Positions 21,208-30,993 are shown, counted from the stretch's first letter. The stretch: DNA of 64,000 bases from Chitinibacter sp. FCG-7 (GCF_040047665.1 NZ_CP157355.1:2418001-2482000), one strand, 5' to 3'. Notes: generated by a model from the sequence alone, not told the origin. A program made the numbers and translations.

Positions 21208-22353
21208 CTATACCCTGCTAGTGCCTGACTCGGGGTCTAGCTCTGGCGGCACTGGCAAATCGGTATTAAGTACCGGCTCAAAGCCGCCTTCCTTGCGGTA
21301 AAGCTCAAGCTGATAGATATAAGCCAGCACTTCTGCCGTCGCAGTATACAGTGCGGTCGGGATTTCTTCGCCCAGGTCGGCATGATGATAAAGCGCGCGG
21401 GCAAACGGTGGCGTGCGGATTACGGCCACCTTGTTGTCCTTGGCAATCTCGATAATGCGCTCGGCCAGCAGGAAGGAGCCTTTGGCGACGACGGTGGGCG
21501 CGCGCATTTGCTGGTCATAACGAATCGCCACCGCATAGTGCGTCGGATTGGTCACGACGACGTTGGCTTTGGGGATTTCGGCCATCATGCGCTTACGCGC
21601 CGCTTCGCGCTGCAGCTGGCGAATGCGGCCTTTGACGTGTGGATCACCTTCGGATTCCTTGTGTTCCTGACGGACCTCTTCCTTGGTCATCCGCAGCCCT
21701 TTGTAGTAATCCCAAAGCTGGTAGGGCACATCAATCAGCGCAATCACCGCCATGGTGCTAGCGACGAGCAACAGCGTATGCCGCGTCATTTGCCAGGCCA
21801 TAGCAAAACCCGACTCGGGGGTCATCGCCAAAAGCTGGATAAATTGCTCTTTTTCCTGCCACATCAGCCAGGCCGCCACGCCACCAATCAGGCTGGATTT
21901 CAGAATGGTTTTGATGGTTTCAATAATCGTGCGCGGTGAAAACATCCGGCCTATACCGCTTAGCGGATTCATCCGGCCAAAATTGGGGCCCAGTGCTTCG
22001 GTGCTAAATAACCAGCCGCCGATCAGAATGGGGGTCAGAATCGAAATAAGCACGCAGGCGCCGAAGATAGGCAAAATGGCAATGAGTGCGATGCGCGAGA
22101 GCTCGAACAACTGCTCGCCCATTAATGTGGTTTCCCAGATTTTTGAGCGGTTAAAGCTCAGCGCCGTGACCATGACTTTTTTCATCGCGGCATAAAGATC
22201 AGGTCCGGTGGTAATAACCGCCACCAGCCCGACCATCAGCGTAGAAAACGAGGTTAATTCGTGCGAACGCGGCACCTGCCCTTTTTTACGGGCTTCTTCC
22301 AGTCGCCGGGGCGAGGCCGGTTCGGTACGTTCGAGGTCTGAATCTTCTGCCAT
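21208..22353 (-). CDS. flhB: Flagellar type III export switch protein FlhB
   Basis: A 381-residue export-apparatus protein with four membrane helices (about 30-215). Its cytoplasmic domain is cut at the NPTH site (VVTNPTHYAVAIRYD, about residue 267) to change substrate specificity from hook to filament. The N-terminus (AEDSDLERTEPASPRRLEEA) is typical. First gene of the minus-strand unit, divergent from fliK, whose ruler protein acts on FlhB. The stop region contains AGGGTATAG, a half-site of the window's repeat family. Confidence 0.97.
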   Translation of the reverse strand: MAEDSDLERTEPASPRRLEEARKKGQVPRSHELTSFSTLMVGLVAVITTGPDLYAAMKKVMVTALSFNRSKIWETTLMGEQLFELSRIALIAILPIFGACVLISILTPILIGGWLFSTEALGPNFGRMNPLSGIGRMFSPRTIIETIKTILKSSLIGGVAAWLMWQEKEQFIQLLAMTPESGFAMAWQMTRHTLLLVASTMAVIALIDVPYQLWDYYKGLRMTKEEVRQEHKESEGDPHVKGRIRQLQREAARKRMMAEIPKANVVVTNPTHYAVAIRYDQQMRAPTVVAKGSFLLAERIIEIAKDNKVAVIRTPPFARALYHHADLGEEIPTALYTATAEVLAYIYQLELYRKEGGFEPVLNTDLPVPPELDPESGTSRV

Positions 22354-22440
22354 ACGCCCAGTGTAGCATGCACACCCCGTCCAATAATTGGCATCAAGTT
22401 TGCTTTAGTGCGGATGACTCATTTTTGTGGTGTAGCGATC

Positions 22441-23805
22441 ATGGCCAGCGGCTCAAGCAATAATATCAATCTGATTAGCGCGGTTTCGCGTCCTAGTGAA
22501 GCCACTCCTTCGCGTGACAAATTGGTCAGCGCGGTCAGCGCAGCCGACTCTTTCGAGTCAAGATACAAACAAGAGCTAAGTAAAGCCAAGCCAGCTGAAA
22601 GTGCCGCGAAGAAGAGCGCTGAAGCAGAGCGGCCAACAAACTCGCGCCCGTCAGCTCAGCCCGCGCAAAAGACAGAGCAGCAACCAGCCGAGCAATCATC
22701 GGCTTCACAGGGGGAGCTTGATGCCAATTCGCGTAGCGATGCAGTTGCAGATGCAAATAAGCTTGCCAAGAAAGATGAAAATGCTGATCAAGCGAAGCCT
22801 GTTGACATTCCGCCCAATATGATTGATTTGGCCGCCTTGCTGGCGCAGATTCCTGCACCCAAGAAACTCGAGTCTGCTAGCGCTGAGAATGGAAACGCAG
22901 TTTTAGCGGCGCAATCGGCTTTATCTGCCGCTATTCCCGGCATGACCGAACTGGGTATTTCGAATGCGAATTCGGGATTAAGCGAGGCATCGGTTGCTGG
23001 TGATGTAGTCGGCGAGCAGCAAAAACAGGCATTAGGTGTCACTTCACTACTGCAGGGACGGGGACAGAATACTCCGGCAAAAATTGCCGCTGACAATAAA
23101 GAACCAGCCTCTATTTTGCCGTTTACTGATGCCCTGGCTGCCGCTGGTGCCGAACATCAGCAGTTGGAGCTGGGTACTCAACAGGGGCAGGGGGGATTCA
23201 ATTTTACAGAGAGCGACTCCAATAATCCGGGTGAAGTGGCCAAACCGCTTGTTCAGCATGCTGTAACAACAGTTTCAGCGGCCAGTGCAGTGCAAACTAC
23301 AAATCAGGCTAGCCGATCAGCTGCCACTACCGCTTATATTGAAACTCCTGTGCAGGATGCGCGCTGGGGTGATGCAGTCGCTCAGCGGGTAAGTTTGATG
23401 CTGGGCAAGCAGGAGCAGCAGATTGAAATGCAATTGAATCCACCCAATCTGGGCCCGATGGAAGTGCGTTTGAATCTAGGTAACGAGCAAGCCAGCGTGG
23501 TTTTTACTTCGCAGCACGCAGCAGTGCGTGAGGCGCTGGCTGCGGCCACACCCAAGTTGACGGCGCTATTGGCTGATCAGGGGATTGTTCTGCAAAATGT
23601 ACAGGTGGCCTCCGATTCATTGCAGCAGCAACAGCAGAATGCATTTTCCCAGCAGCAAGCCCAGCAATTTGACTCTCCTGCTGGTGGTACGCGCCATGGA
23701 ACAATAGCCAATACCATGGGGAATGAAACGGGAATTGAGCGGCGAGTCAATTTAAGTGATTTGCGCTTGCCTGCTGGCAGTACCCGGGTAAGTTTGTTTG
23801 TCTGA
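22441..23805 (+). CDS. fliK: Flagellar hook-length control protein FliK
   Basis: About 454 residues. The N-terminal two-thirds is low-complexity, rich in Ala/Ser/Gln, as expected for a molecular ruler. The C-terminal FliK domain (about 305-400) carries ARWGDAVAQRVSLMLGKQ and the signature LNPPNLGPMEVRLNL, followed by a Gln-rich tail. It measures hook length and triggers the FlhB switch. I take the ATG at 22441; a GTG at 22408 in frame is also possible, and neither has a strong ribosome site. First gene of the fliKLMNOPQR unit. Confidence 0.9.
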   Translation: MASGSSNNINLISAVSRPSEATPSRDKLVSAVSAADSFESRYKQELSKAKPAESAAKKSAEAERPTNSRPSAQPAQKTEQQPAEQSSASQGELDANSRSDAVADANKLAKKDENADQAKPVDIPPNMIDLAALLAQIPAPKKLESASAENGNAVLAAQSALSAAIPGMTELGISNANSGLSEASVAGDVVGEQQKQALGVTSLLQGRGQNTPAKIAADNKEPASILPFTDALAAAGAEHQQLELGTQQGQGGFNFTESDSNNPGEVAKPLVQHAVTTVSAASAVQTTNQASRSAATTAYIETPVQDARWGDAVAQRVSLMLGKQEQQIEMQLNPPNLGPMEVRLNLGNEQASVVFTSQHAAVREALAAATPKLTALLADQGIVLQNVQVASDSLQQQQQNAFSQQQAQQFDSPAGGTRHGTIANTMGNETGIERRVNLSDLRLPAGSTRVSLFV

Positions 23806-23958
23806 TTTTCAATGTGTTACCTGAAAAACGCTTGCTTAGCGCTTGTTTTATAGTATCTTTCGCTGTAGTAGACGAGGTGCCTCAGCATTGCTGGGGTACT
23901 TTTGCCTCAATATCCAGTTACAATCTTCAGAATATCTATTCCTAGTAGAGGCATTACA

Positions 23959-24525
23959 ATGTCTGACGCCAAAGCAGCGCCAAGTGCAGATGCGGCACCA
24001 AAACCGAAGAAAAACATACTGTTATTTGCCATCATTGGATTGCTTGTCGTTTTATTGCTGCTGGGCGGTTTGTTGGCTTTTTTCCTGTTGAAATCACCCG
24101 CTGATGGTAGTGCTGACGAAGCGGTCGCAGAAGCAAACGCTCACGCTGAAGAAGAGAAAAAAGCCAAAGAGAAAAAGAAGAAAGAGAAAGAAAAAGAAGG
24201 TCATGTGGCCCCGGTTTTTGACAAACTGCAGGATCAGCCCTTCACCGTGAATCTAGCGGGCGACACTGAATCGGTATTGCAGGTTGAAATCATGGTTGAG
24301 TTGGCTGGAGATAGTGATAAGCAACGCTTAAAAGACTATCAGCCTAAAGTGCTGGACGCGGTGAATCGTCTGCTGCGCTCCAAAACTCTTGAGGAAATCA
24401 AAACCACTGAGGGGCAGGAAACGCTGGCGCGTGAGATTCGCGAAAAACTGAATGAATTGCTGGAAGTTGAAGCGAAAGACGAAGGTGTTCTGAGTGTTAA
24501 CTTCACCAAGTATTTTTATCAATAA
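23959..24525 (+). CDS. fliL: Flagellar basal-body protein FliL
   Basis: A 188-residue inner-membrane protein around the stator and rotor. It has one helix (about 22-45), then a very lysine/glutamate-rich stretch (about 65-85), then the periplasmic FliL domain ending LSVNFTKYFYQ. The start at MSDAKAAPS (23959) has AGAGG upstream; the longer frame adds 19 non-family residues. It follows fliK after a 153-base gap that may hold its own promoter. Confidence 0.93.
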   Translation: MSDAKAAPSADAAPKPKKNILLFAIIGLLVVLLLLGGLLAFFLLKSPADGSADEAVAEANAHAEEEKKAKEKKKKEKEKEGHVAPVFDKLQDQPFTVNLAGDTESVLQVEIMVELAGDSDKQRLKDYQPKVLDAVNRLLRSKTLEEIKTTEGQETLAREIREKLNELLEVEAKDEGVLSVNFTKYFYQ

Positions 24526-24580
24526 ACCGACGAGCCAATGCGGCAAACCGATTTAATCAGAACAAGTACAGAGCGGTAAA

Positions 24581-25597
24581 ATGGCTGACGATATCCTTTC
24601 CCAGGAAGAAGTCGATGCGCTACTACGTGGCGTAACGGGCGAGCAGGACGATGTCCCAGAAGACATCGATCCTCATGCTGTCCGTGACTATGATATCGGC
24701 CGTCAGGAGCGCATCGTCCGTGGGCGCATGCCGACGCTTGAAATCATTAATGAGCGTTTTGCCCGCAATTTGCGTATTGCCCTATTCAACTTCATGCGGC
24801 GCAATGCCGAAATTAGCGTCGGCCCGGTGCGGGTGCAGAAATACAGCGAGTTTATTCGCAATCTGGTGGTGCCGACCAATCTGAACATGATCCACATGAA
24901 GCCGCTGCGCGGTACCGGATTGTTCATTTTTGATCCGGATTTCGTTTTTCTGGTGGTCGATAATCTGTTTGGTTCGGATGGCCGCTACCACGTGCGCGTC
25001 GAGGGGCGTGATTTCACGCCGACCGAGCAGCGCATTATCCAGCGCCTGCTCGAAGTGGTGTTTGAAGAATTCCAGAAAGCATGGCAGCCGGTTTTCGAGT
25101 GCGAGTTCGCTTATGTGCGCTCGGAAATGAATACCCAGTTTGCCAATATCGCCACGCCCACCGAGGTGGTAGTGGCGTATACCTTCAAAATCGAGTTGGG
25201 TGCGGGCGGTGGAGATTTTCACGTCTGCTTCCCATATTCAATGCTCGAACCGATTCGGGATCTGCTCTATAGCAGCATGCAGGCCGACCGGATTGAAGCG
25301 GATAATCGCTGGACCAATCTGATGCGCAAGCAGGTGCAGCATGCTGAAGTCGATCTGGTGGCCACGCTGGGCAATTCGCAAATTACGCTGGGCGAGATTC
25401 TGAGTTTGAAAGTGGGCGATGTCATTCCGCTGGATATTCCCGAGGTCATTACCGCCACGGTGGATAGTGTGCCTGTGCTTGAGTGTAAGTATGGTATTCT
25501 TCACAAGCAATATGCCTTGAAAGTCGACAAAGTATTGACGACGGCTGAGTCACTCAGCGGGCAGGAAGAGGGACACGGAGAGCAAGCCCATGGCTGA
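24581..25597 (+). CDS. fliM: Flagellar motor switch protein FliM
   Basis: A 338-residue C-ring protein. The N-terminal CheY-P-binding peptide LSQEEVDALL (residues 5-14) is followed by the middle CheC-like domain and a C-terminal SpoA domain. It sets rotation direction on binding CheY-P. Followed by fliN with an 8-bp overlap. Confidence 0.97.
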   Translation: MADDILSQEEVDALLRGVTGEQDDVPEDIDPHAVRDYDIGRQERIVRGRMPTLEIINERFARNLRIALFNFMRRNAEISVGPVRVQKYSEFIRNLVVPTNLNMIHMKPLRGTGLFIFDPDFVFLVVDNLFGSDGRYHVRVEGRDFTPTEQRIIQRLLEVVFEEFQKAWQPVFECEFAYVRSEMNTQFANIATPTEVVVAYTFKIELGAGGGDFHVCFPYSMLEPIRDLLYSSMQADRIEADNRWTNLMRKQVQHAEVDLVATLGNSQITLGEILSLKVGDVIPLDIPEVITATVDSVPVLECKYGILHKQYALKVDKVLTTAESLSGQEEGHGEQAHG

Positions 25598-26012
25598 CGA
25601 AAATACTGAAGAAAACCCAGATGACATCATGGATGACTGGGCGGCGGCTTTAGCCGAGCAGGAAACGGTTGAGGCTGCGCCGCAGCCCGAGCCGCAAGCG
25701 GCCAATATTTTCCAGAATTTTGACAATAACGCCCTGCCAGCAGGAGCGCCCAATAATATCGACATGATTCTCGATATTCCGGTTGCGCTGACGGTAGAGC
25801 TGGGGCGAACCAAAATTGCTATTCGCAATCTGTTGCAGCTGGCGCAAGGTTCAGTGGTCGAGCTTGACGGTCTGGCGGGTGAGCCCATGGACGTGCTGGT
25901 GAATGGCTGCCTGATTGCGCAAGGCGAGGTGGTTGTAGTCAATGAAAAATTCGGTATTCGTCTGACCGATATTATTACGCCTGCGGAGCGGATTCGTCGC
26001 TTGCACAAATAA
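25590..26012 (+). CDS. fliN: Flagellar motor switch protein FliN
   Basis: A 140-residue C-ring protein. The acidic N-terminus (ADENTEENPDDIMDDW) is followed by a SpoA domain (about 60-138) with ILDIPVALTVELGRTKIAIR and VNEKFGIRLTDIITP. It forms the base of the C-ring with FliM and FliG and binds FliH in export. Overlaps fliM by 8 bases. Confidence 0.97.
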   Translation: MADENTEENPDDIMDDWAAALAEQETVEAAPQPEPQAANIFQNFDNNALPAGAPNNIDMILDIPVALTVELGRTKIAIRNLLQLAQGSVVELDGLAGEPMDVLVNGCLIAQGEVVVVNEKFGIRLTDIITPAERIRRLHK

Positions 26013-26093
26013 GCCGCAGCAGTCGGGCTATCAAACAGGGGAGTGCGGTGTGCGGTGTGTGAAAAATCAGGCACGCCGTTTCATCCGAGTAGC

Positions 26094-26525
26094 ATGACAT
26101 TGAGTAAAATTGTTCGCGGCAGCCTTTTCGGGCTGCCGTTGTCGGTTTGGGCGGCGGCAAATCCGGCTCAGGTTGGCCCATCGGGCGTTGGCTCCATCAT
26201 GCAGGTCATTCTGGCTTTGGGGCTGGTGCTGGGCTTGATTGTTGGCGCAGCATGGCTGATGCGACGCTTTGCCCTGTTGCCCGGTGCGGCCAATCAGCAT
26301 TTGCGCGTGGTTTCCGGCGTAATGGTGGGGCAGCGTGAACGCGTGGTGATTGTCGAAGTGCAAGAGCGCTGGCTGGTGCTTGGGGTGACCGGTGAGCAGG
26401 TCAATTTGCTGCATACGCTGGATAAGCCTGAACACCTGCCTGCACCAGTACCTGCCGCGCCTGCGTTTGCGCAGTGGTTGCAAGCGGCAATTGAAAAGCG
26501 CAAAGGAGCTAAAAATGCGCTTTAA
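26094..26525 (+). CDS. fliO: Flagellar export protein FliO
   Basis: A roughly 143-residue membrane protein that helps assemble the FliP-FliR export gate. Possible signal segment at 1-22, then one helix (about 35-55, [20 protein letters not shown]), then a small cytoplasmic domain with [21 protein letters not shown] use the ATG at 26094; a GTG at 26043 is also in frame. The stop overlaps the fliP start by 11 bases. Confidence 0.9.
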   Translation: MTLSKIVRGSLFGLPLSVWAAANPAQVGPSGVGSIMQVILALGLVLGLIVGAAWLMRRFALLPGAANQHLRVVSGVMVGQRERVVIVEVQERWLVLGVTGEQVNLLHTLDKPEHLPAPVPAAPAFAQWLQAAIEKRKGAKNAL

Positions 26526-27273
26526 TTTCAAACTGCTATTGCCATTACTTCCACTCTGTATTGCCTCGCAGCTCTTGCTGGCTGCCGAGCCTGCTGGTAT
26601 ACCCTTTATGTCGTCGACGCAGACGGCGGCGGGGACGGCGTATTCCTTGCCGATCCAGACGCTGCTGTTTATGACCGCACTGGGCTTTTTGCCCGCCGTG
26701 CTGCTGATGATGACCGCCTTTACGCGGATTGTGATCGTGCTGTCCTTGTTGCGTCAGGCGCTGGGCACCATGCAAAGCCCGCCCAATCAGGTGATTGTCG
26801 GTTTATCGCTGTTTCTGACGCTGTTTATCATGTCGCCTGTGCTCGATAAAATCTATGCCACCGCCTACCAGCCGTATTCGGAAAACAAGATGAGTTTTAA
26901 CGAAGCGCTGGACAAAGGGTCTTTGCCGCTGAAAGACTTTATGCTCAAGCAAACGCGGCAGAAAGATCTGGCTTTCTTTATCGAAGTATCCGGCGCGCAA
27001 GCGCCGCAAGGGCCGGAAGATGTCAGCCTGCGCGTGCTGGTGCCAGCGTTTGTGACCAGCGAGCTGAAAACGGCATTTCAGATCGGCTTTATGGTGATTA
27101 TCCCCTTTCTGATTATCGATCTGGTGGTAGCCAGTATTCTGATGGGCATGGGTATGATGATGGTCTCGCCCGTGATGATTTCGCTGCCCTTCAAGCTGAT
27201 GCTGTTTGTGCTGGTCGATGGCTGGACGCTGCTGATGGGCTCGCTGGTACAAAGTTTTTACGTGGGGACCTAG
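26515..27273 (+). CDS. fliP: Flagellar type III export gate protein FliP
   Basis: A 252-residue export-gate subunit with a signal peptide and four helices. It carries the FliP signatures [20 protein letters not shown] and [20 protein letters not shown]. The ATG at 26515 has AAAGGAG just upstream and overlaps fliO. The gene ends one base before fliQ begins. Confidence 0.97.
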   Translation: MRFNFKLLLPLLPLCIASQLLLAAEPAGIPFMSSTQTAAGTAYSLPIQTLLFMTALGFLPAVLLMMTAFTRIVIVLSLLRQALGTMQSPPNQVIVGLSLFLTLFIMSPVLDKIYATAYQPYSENKMSFNEALDKGSLPLKDFMLKQTRQKDLAFFIEVSGAQAPQGPEDVSLRVLVPAFVTSELKTAFQIGFMVIIPFLIIDLVVASILMGMGMMMVSPVMISLPFKLMLFVLVDGWTLLMGSLVQSFYVGT

Positions 27274-27543
27274 ATGACGCCGGAAATGGTGGTAACCCTG
27301 CTGCAAAAAGCGATGGAAGTAATGGTGCTGCTGTGCGGCCCCGTCTTGCTGGCCACGCTGGTGTCCGGTCTGGTGATCAGTATTTTCCAGGCCGCCACCC
27401 AGATCAATGAGGCGACGCTGTCGTTTATTCCCAAGCTGCTGATCGCCTTTCTGGTGCTGGTGCTGGCCGGGCCGTGGATGCTGGAGCTGGCCATGGACTA
27501 CACCATCCGTCTGTATCAAAGCATTCCGCAAGTGATAGGCTGA
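27274..27543 (+). CDS. fliQ: Flagellar type III export gate protein FliQ
   Basis: An 89-residue protein with two helices (about 15-40 and 52-75), a normal FliQ. Four copies wrap the FliP5-FliR1 core. It starts directly after the fliP stop; its stop shares one base with the fliR start (TGATG). Confidence 0.96.
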   Translation: MTPEMVVTLLQKAMEVMVLLCGPVLLATLVSGLVISIFQAATQINEATLSFIPKLLIAFLVLVLAGPWMLELAMDYTIRLYQSIPQVIG

Positions 27544-28331
27544 TGTGGCAGGTTACTCAGGCGCAGATTGAGGTCTGGCTGGCGCTGTTCTGGTGGCCAT
27601 TTCTGCGCATTATGGGTCTGCTGCTGGCCGATCCTTTCTTTTCCAGCCGCCGGGTTTCGGTGCGTATCAGAGTTAGTTTTGCGATTGCCCTGACCTTGGT
27701 GATCGTGCCGGTTTTACCGCCCATGCCCACCGTTCCTGTGGTATCGCCCGAGGGCATGCTGATCGCTGTGCGCGAGCTGATACTGGGGCTGGCGATGGGC
27801 TTTATTATGCGGCTGATCTTTACCGCCGTTGAAATGGCGGGGCATCTAGCTGGCTTGCAGATGGGTCTGGGTTTTGCGTCGTTTTATGATCCTCAAAATT
27901 CGGCCAACACGCTGGCCGTGGCTCAGTTAATGAGTCTGTTTATGATTTTGCTGTTTCTGGCATTTAACGGACATCTGATGATGCTGCGTATTTTGCTTGA
28001 AAGCATGATCCAGCTGCCCGTCGGTCAGGTACAGCTCAATGCCCGTGGTTTCGAGTTGGTGGCCCTGTATGGCGGCGTGATTTTCCGCTCCGGCGTGATG
28101 CTCTCATTGCCGGTTCTGGCCGCTTTGTTGATTACCAATCTGTCAATTGGTGTGATGACCCGCGCTGCGCCGCAGCTCAATGTGTTTGCCATCGGTTTTC
28201 CGCTAACGCTGGGGATCGGCTTTGCCGCGCTGTATTATTCATTGCCGTTTATGGTGACGCAGATCGACCAACTGCTGGGCGACAGCACGCGGATCGTGGC
28301 CAAAATCATGGCAGCGTTTGGCGGCTCGTAG
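27543..28331 (+). CDS. fliR: Flagellar type III export gate protein FliR
   Basis: A 262-residue membrane protein with about six helices, starting MWQVTQAQIEVWLALFWWPF. It caps the FliP-FliQ-FliR gate. Last gene of the fliKLMNOPQR unit; flhB lies on the divergent unit rather than after fliR. It converges on ribA with only 7 bases between stops. Confidence 0.96.
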   Translation: MWQVTQAQIEVWLALFWWPFLRIMGLLLADPFFSSRRVSVRIRVSFAIALTLVIVPVLPPMPTVPVVSPEGMLIAVRELILGLAMGFIMRLIFTAVEMAGHLAGLQMGLGFASFYDPQNSANTLAVAQLMSLFMILLFLAFNGHLMMLRILLESMIQLPVGQVQLNARGFELVALYGGVIFRSGVMLSLPVLAALLITNLSIGVMTRAAPQLNVFAIGFPLTLGIGFAALYYSLPFMVTQIDQLLGDSTRIVAKIMAAFGGS

Positions 28332-28338
28332 CAAGAAG

Positions 28339-28962
28339 CTACGCCTTTTTTTTGCCGTGAGCGCCCAGCAAATGTCCCATCCGTTCTTTTTTGGTCAGCA
28401 GGTATTTGTGGTTTTCCGGGTTGGCGATAATTTCATGCGATAGACGCTCGCTTACCGGAATCCCCAACGCATTGAGCGCGTCGATTTTCAGCGGATTATT
28501 GCTCATCAGCCGGACTGATTTCACCCCCAGATTTTTCAGCATCCACGCCGCGTCTTCATAGTTGCGACCATCGCTGGGCAGGCCTTGTGCCAGATTGGCC
28601 TCCACCGTATCCATGCCCTGATCTTGCAATTGATAGGCAAAAATCTTGTTGCACAGCCCGATGCCACGCCCTTCATGCCCGCGCAAATACAGCAAAGCAC
28701 CGCGTCCTTCGGCCTGAATCCGTTGCAAAGCATGTTTGAGCTGATCGCCACAATCGCAACGCAAAGACCCCAGCGCATCGCCCGTCAGGCATTCCGAATG
28801 CAGGCGAACCAGCACGTCCTTACCAGCAATATCACCCAGCGTCAGCACCAGATGCTCAACGCCGGTATGCGGGTTGAGATAGGCGTGGCTGGTAAATTCA
28901 CCCTGATTGGTAGGCAGGCGTGCAGTGGCGACTTTTTGCAATTCGGTGTTGGTATTGGGCAT
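28339..28962 (-). CDS. ribA: GTP cyclohydrolase II
   Basis: A 207-residue enzyme for the first step of riboflavin synthesis, opening GTP to diaminohydroxy-phosphoribosylamino-pyrimidinone. The zinc ligands are in [17 protein letters not shown] (C-x10-C-x-C). The catalytic region is [11 protein letters not shown] and the C-terminal part has [15 protein letters not shown] stand-alone RibA without the RibB domain. A 17-bp palindrome lies 104 bases upstream of its start. Confidence 0.96.
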   Translation of the reverse strand: MPNTNTELQKVATARLPTNQGEFTSHAYLNPHTGVEHLVLTLGDIAGKDVLVRLHSECLTGDALGSLRCDCGDQLKHALQRIQAEGRGALLYLRGHEGRGIGLCNKIFAYQLQDQGMDTVEANLAQGLPSDGRNYEDAAWMLKNLGVKSVRLMSNNPLKIDALNALGIPVSERLSHEIIANPENHKYLLTKKERMGHLLGAHGKKKA

Positions 28963-29065
28963 TGCGAGAGCAAATCCTGATGGGCATAGATTAAAGATAT
29001 GGGGCTGATGCGGCCAGATTTCAAATCAATCCAGATAATTTTCTCATCCGGCTTTATGGCTTCAG

Positions 29066-29082
29066 ATGCAACACTGTATCAT
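29066..29082. promoter_or_regulatory. 17-bp palindrome shared with the ZIP gene, copy 1
   Basis: ATGCAACACTGTATCAT, a near-palindrome that matches 30994-31010 at 16 of 17 bases. It lies between ribA (minus) and the 85-residue membrane protein gene (plus). It looks like an operator for a dimeric regulator. Because the other copy precedes a metal transporter, a metal-responsive regulator is one option. I do not recognise the motif. Confidence 0.5.
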
Positions 29083-29190
29083 TAGTGGCGACTTAAGTCT
29101 TGAGATAGGTCTTGAGAATCGCAAAACCGGCTTTGTCGTGCTGGTGTACACTGTGCTCGGCTAAGGGCTTGTGTTTTGCTGGGATAAAGT

Positions 29191-29448
29191 ATGTATATCG
29201 TTTTGATCGGTTATTTGTTTGTGGTGGTGATGATGTCGCTGGGAGCAGGGAGTATCACCGTCGGCGTCTTTTATTTCCTGTTTCTCGCGGTATTACCCAC
29301 CTGGGGTGTATTGGCGCTAAAGCGGAGCATCCAGCGCAGCAAGGCGGTCAAAGCGGCTGAATTGGCCGAGCGCGAAGCGGCTAGCGCCACGCTTGAGCAA
29401 AGGGGAGTAGCAGACTCGGCGGCTGAGGTGGGCAGTGGACGGGATTAA
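29191..29448 (+). CDS. Small two-helix membrane protein, unknown function
   Basis: An 85-residue protein with two hydrophobic segments (about 3-20 and 24-43) and a charged Ala/Glu-rich C-terminal tail. The start has GGGATAA upstream. It overlaps the following acetyltransferase by 14 bases, so they are probably cotranscribed. I do not recognise the family. Confidence 0.65.
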   Translation: MYIVLIGYLFVVVMMSLGAGSITVGVFYFLFLAVLPTWGVLALKRSIQRSKAVKAAELAEREAASATLEQRGVADSAAEVGSGRD

Positions 29449-30001
29449 AACTTTCGCTGCTGTGCAGTGTTTGCAAACGCCAAGGCTGATCTTGCGCGAT
29501 TGGCTTGATCACGATCTGCCAGCTTTTGCCGCGCTGGGGGCCGACCCCGAAGTGATGCGCTATTTTCCTGCGCCGCTGAGCATGGCCCAGAGCCATGATT
29601 TTGCAGTACAGATTCGTGCGCGTCTGCAGCAGCATGGCTGGGGCTTCTGGGCTTTGGAATTGCGCGAAACCGGCGAGTTTATTGGCATGGCTGGGCTCAA
29701 TATTCCGCGTGTTGCACTGCCGTTTATTCCGTGCGTTGAAATCGGCTGGCGCTTGGCGAGGCCGTTCTGGCAGCAAGGTTTGGCGTATGAAGCCGCCACT
29801 GCCGCGCTTGAGTTTGGCTTTAATGTGCTGCAATTGCCCGAGATTGTCGCGTTTACTGCGCTGACTAATCTGCGCTCGCAAGCATTAATGGAACGCCTGA
29901 ATATGCAGCGGGATGAGGGTGGCGAGTTTGATCACCCTGCCTTACCGGCAGGGCATGCGCTGGAGCGGCATTGTCTGTATAGAAAATCAAGGGGTATATG
30001 A
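29435..30001 (+). CDS. GNAT-family N-acetyltransferase (RimJ/RimL-like)
   Basis: A 188-residue acetyltransferase of the Acetyltransf_3 type. It starts with the typical LQTPRLILRDWLDHDLPAF, and the acetyl-CoA region is GWRLARPFWQQGLAYEA with LTNLRSQALMERLNM. GTG start with GAGG 5 bases upstream, overlapping the preceding gene. The substrate is unknown. Its stop lies inside the palindromic repeat at 29991-30045. Confidence 0.88.
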   Translation: MDGIKTFAAVQCLQTPRLILRDWLDHDLPAFAALGADPEVMRYFPAPLSMAQSHDFAVQIRARLQQHGWGFWALELRETGEFIGMAGLNIPRVALPFIPCVEIGWRLARPFWQQGLAYEAATAALEFGFNVLQLPEIVAFTALTNLRSQALMERLNMQRDEGGEFDHPALPAGHALERHCLYRKSRGI

Positions 30002-30045
30002 ATAAAGGCCAATCATTGATTGGCCTTTATTCATATACACGCCCT
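29991..30045. repeat. GGGTAT palindromic repeat, member C; likely bidirectional terminator
   Basis: GGGGTAT leads into a perfect 22-bp inverted repeat (29994-30015 with 30017-30038) around one T. The core AAAGGCCAATCA pairs with TGATTGGCCTTT. It sits between the convergent GNAT and ZIP genes and could end transcription both ways. The inner core resembles those of the repeats at 11390 and 37310. Confidence 0.7.
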
Positions 30046-30054
30046 AGTATGTGT

Positions 30055-30975
30055 TTAGTGCGGCATAAAAGTATGTACCAGCGCAATCGGCATTGCACCG
30101 GCCACCATCAGCAGCACTTGATACATGGTGTCTTTAATATGCGGGCGTTTGTGCAGCGTGGGGATTAGATCGGCAATCGCCACATAAATCAGGCTGGACG
30201 CACCGAGCGCCAGCAAGTAGGGCTGCGCAGTCTCGACGATGCTGAGCGAGAAATAAGCCAGCAAACCACCGGCCAGCGCGGCCAGCGACGACAGTAGATT
30301 AAACAGCAGCGCCTTGGCCTTGCTATAGCCCGAATGCAGCAGCACGATAAAGTCGCCGACTTCCTGCGGGATTTCATGCGCAATAATCGCCACTGCAGTC
30401 GCAATCCCGACCGAGGTATCGGCCATAAATGCCGCTGCAATCACCGCGCCATCTAAGAAATTATGCAGCGTATCGCCGACCATAATCATCATGCCCGCTC
30501 GGCCGTGATCGTTACCATGCCCATGGCTGTGCCCATGTGAATGGCCATGGTGATCATCATGTGTATGGCCTTCTAATTCCTCGCACGACTCGTGATGGCA
30601 ATGTCGCCAGATCACCAGCTTTTCCATAATGAAAAAGATAAAAATCCCGAGCAAAATCGTCACCGAAATCGCTTCCGGGCTAGCGTGTTGCGCCTGTTCG
30701 GCGACCACTTGCACGGTTTGCGACGCGGTATGATGCATCTCATTGATCAATGAGAATTCGGTTTCGCCATGCGCATGGCCTTCATGCCCGCCATGAGCGC
30801 CAAAGGCGTGCGGTAAAATCTCAAGAAACACTGCGGCCAGCAGCGAGCCGACGGCAAAAGAGACGAGCTTGGGAATCCAGTTGGGTTTCGCGAAATACGC
30901 CATCGCGGCGGCAGCCAGTACGCTGAGCAAGCTGCCCAGCAGGCTCATGGTGATAATCCAGCTTAGTGTCGACAT
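30055..30975 (-). CDS. ZIP-family divalent metal transporter
   Basis: A 306-residue inner-membrane importer of zinc or related metals. It has about eight helices and two histidine-rich loops. One is HGGHEGHAHGE. The other is a long loop near residues 143-180 with repeated HGHSHGHSHGHG. The helix IV-V metal-site motifs are HNFLDGAVIAAAF and HEIPQEVGDFIVLL, as in ZupT/ZIP proteins. Start at MSTLSWIITM (30975). Two palindromes upstream (30994-31010 and 31028-31044) are candidate operator sites. Confidence 0.92.
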   Translation of the reverse strand: MSTLSWIITMSLLGSLLSVLAAAAMAYFAKPNWIPKLVSFAVGSLLAAVFLEILPHAFGAHGGHEGHAHGETEFSLINEMHHTASQTVQVVAEQAQHASPEAISVTILLGIFIFFIMEKLVIWRHCHHESCEELEGHTHDDHHGHSHGHSHGHGNDHGRAGMMIMVGDTLHNFLDGAVIAAAFMADTSVGIATAVAIIAHEIPQEVGDFIVLLHSGYSKAKALLFNLLSSLAALAGGLLAYFSLSIVETAQPYLLALGASSLIYVAIADLIPTLHKRPHIKDTMYQVLLMVAGAMPIALVHTFMPH

Positions 30976-30993
30976 AAAGAGAAAATCCTGCAG

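Noticed and set aside
26803..27531. Minus-strand frame of 242 codons opposite fliP-fliQ
   Set aside because: His/Gln-rich antisense frame created by Leu/Met codons of the membrane helices; not a gene.
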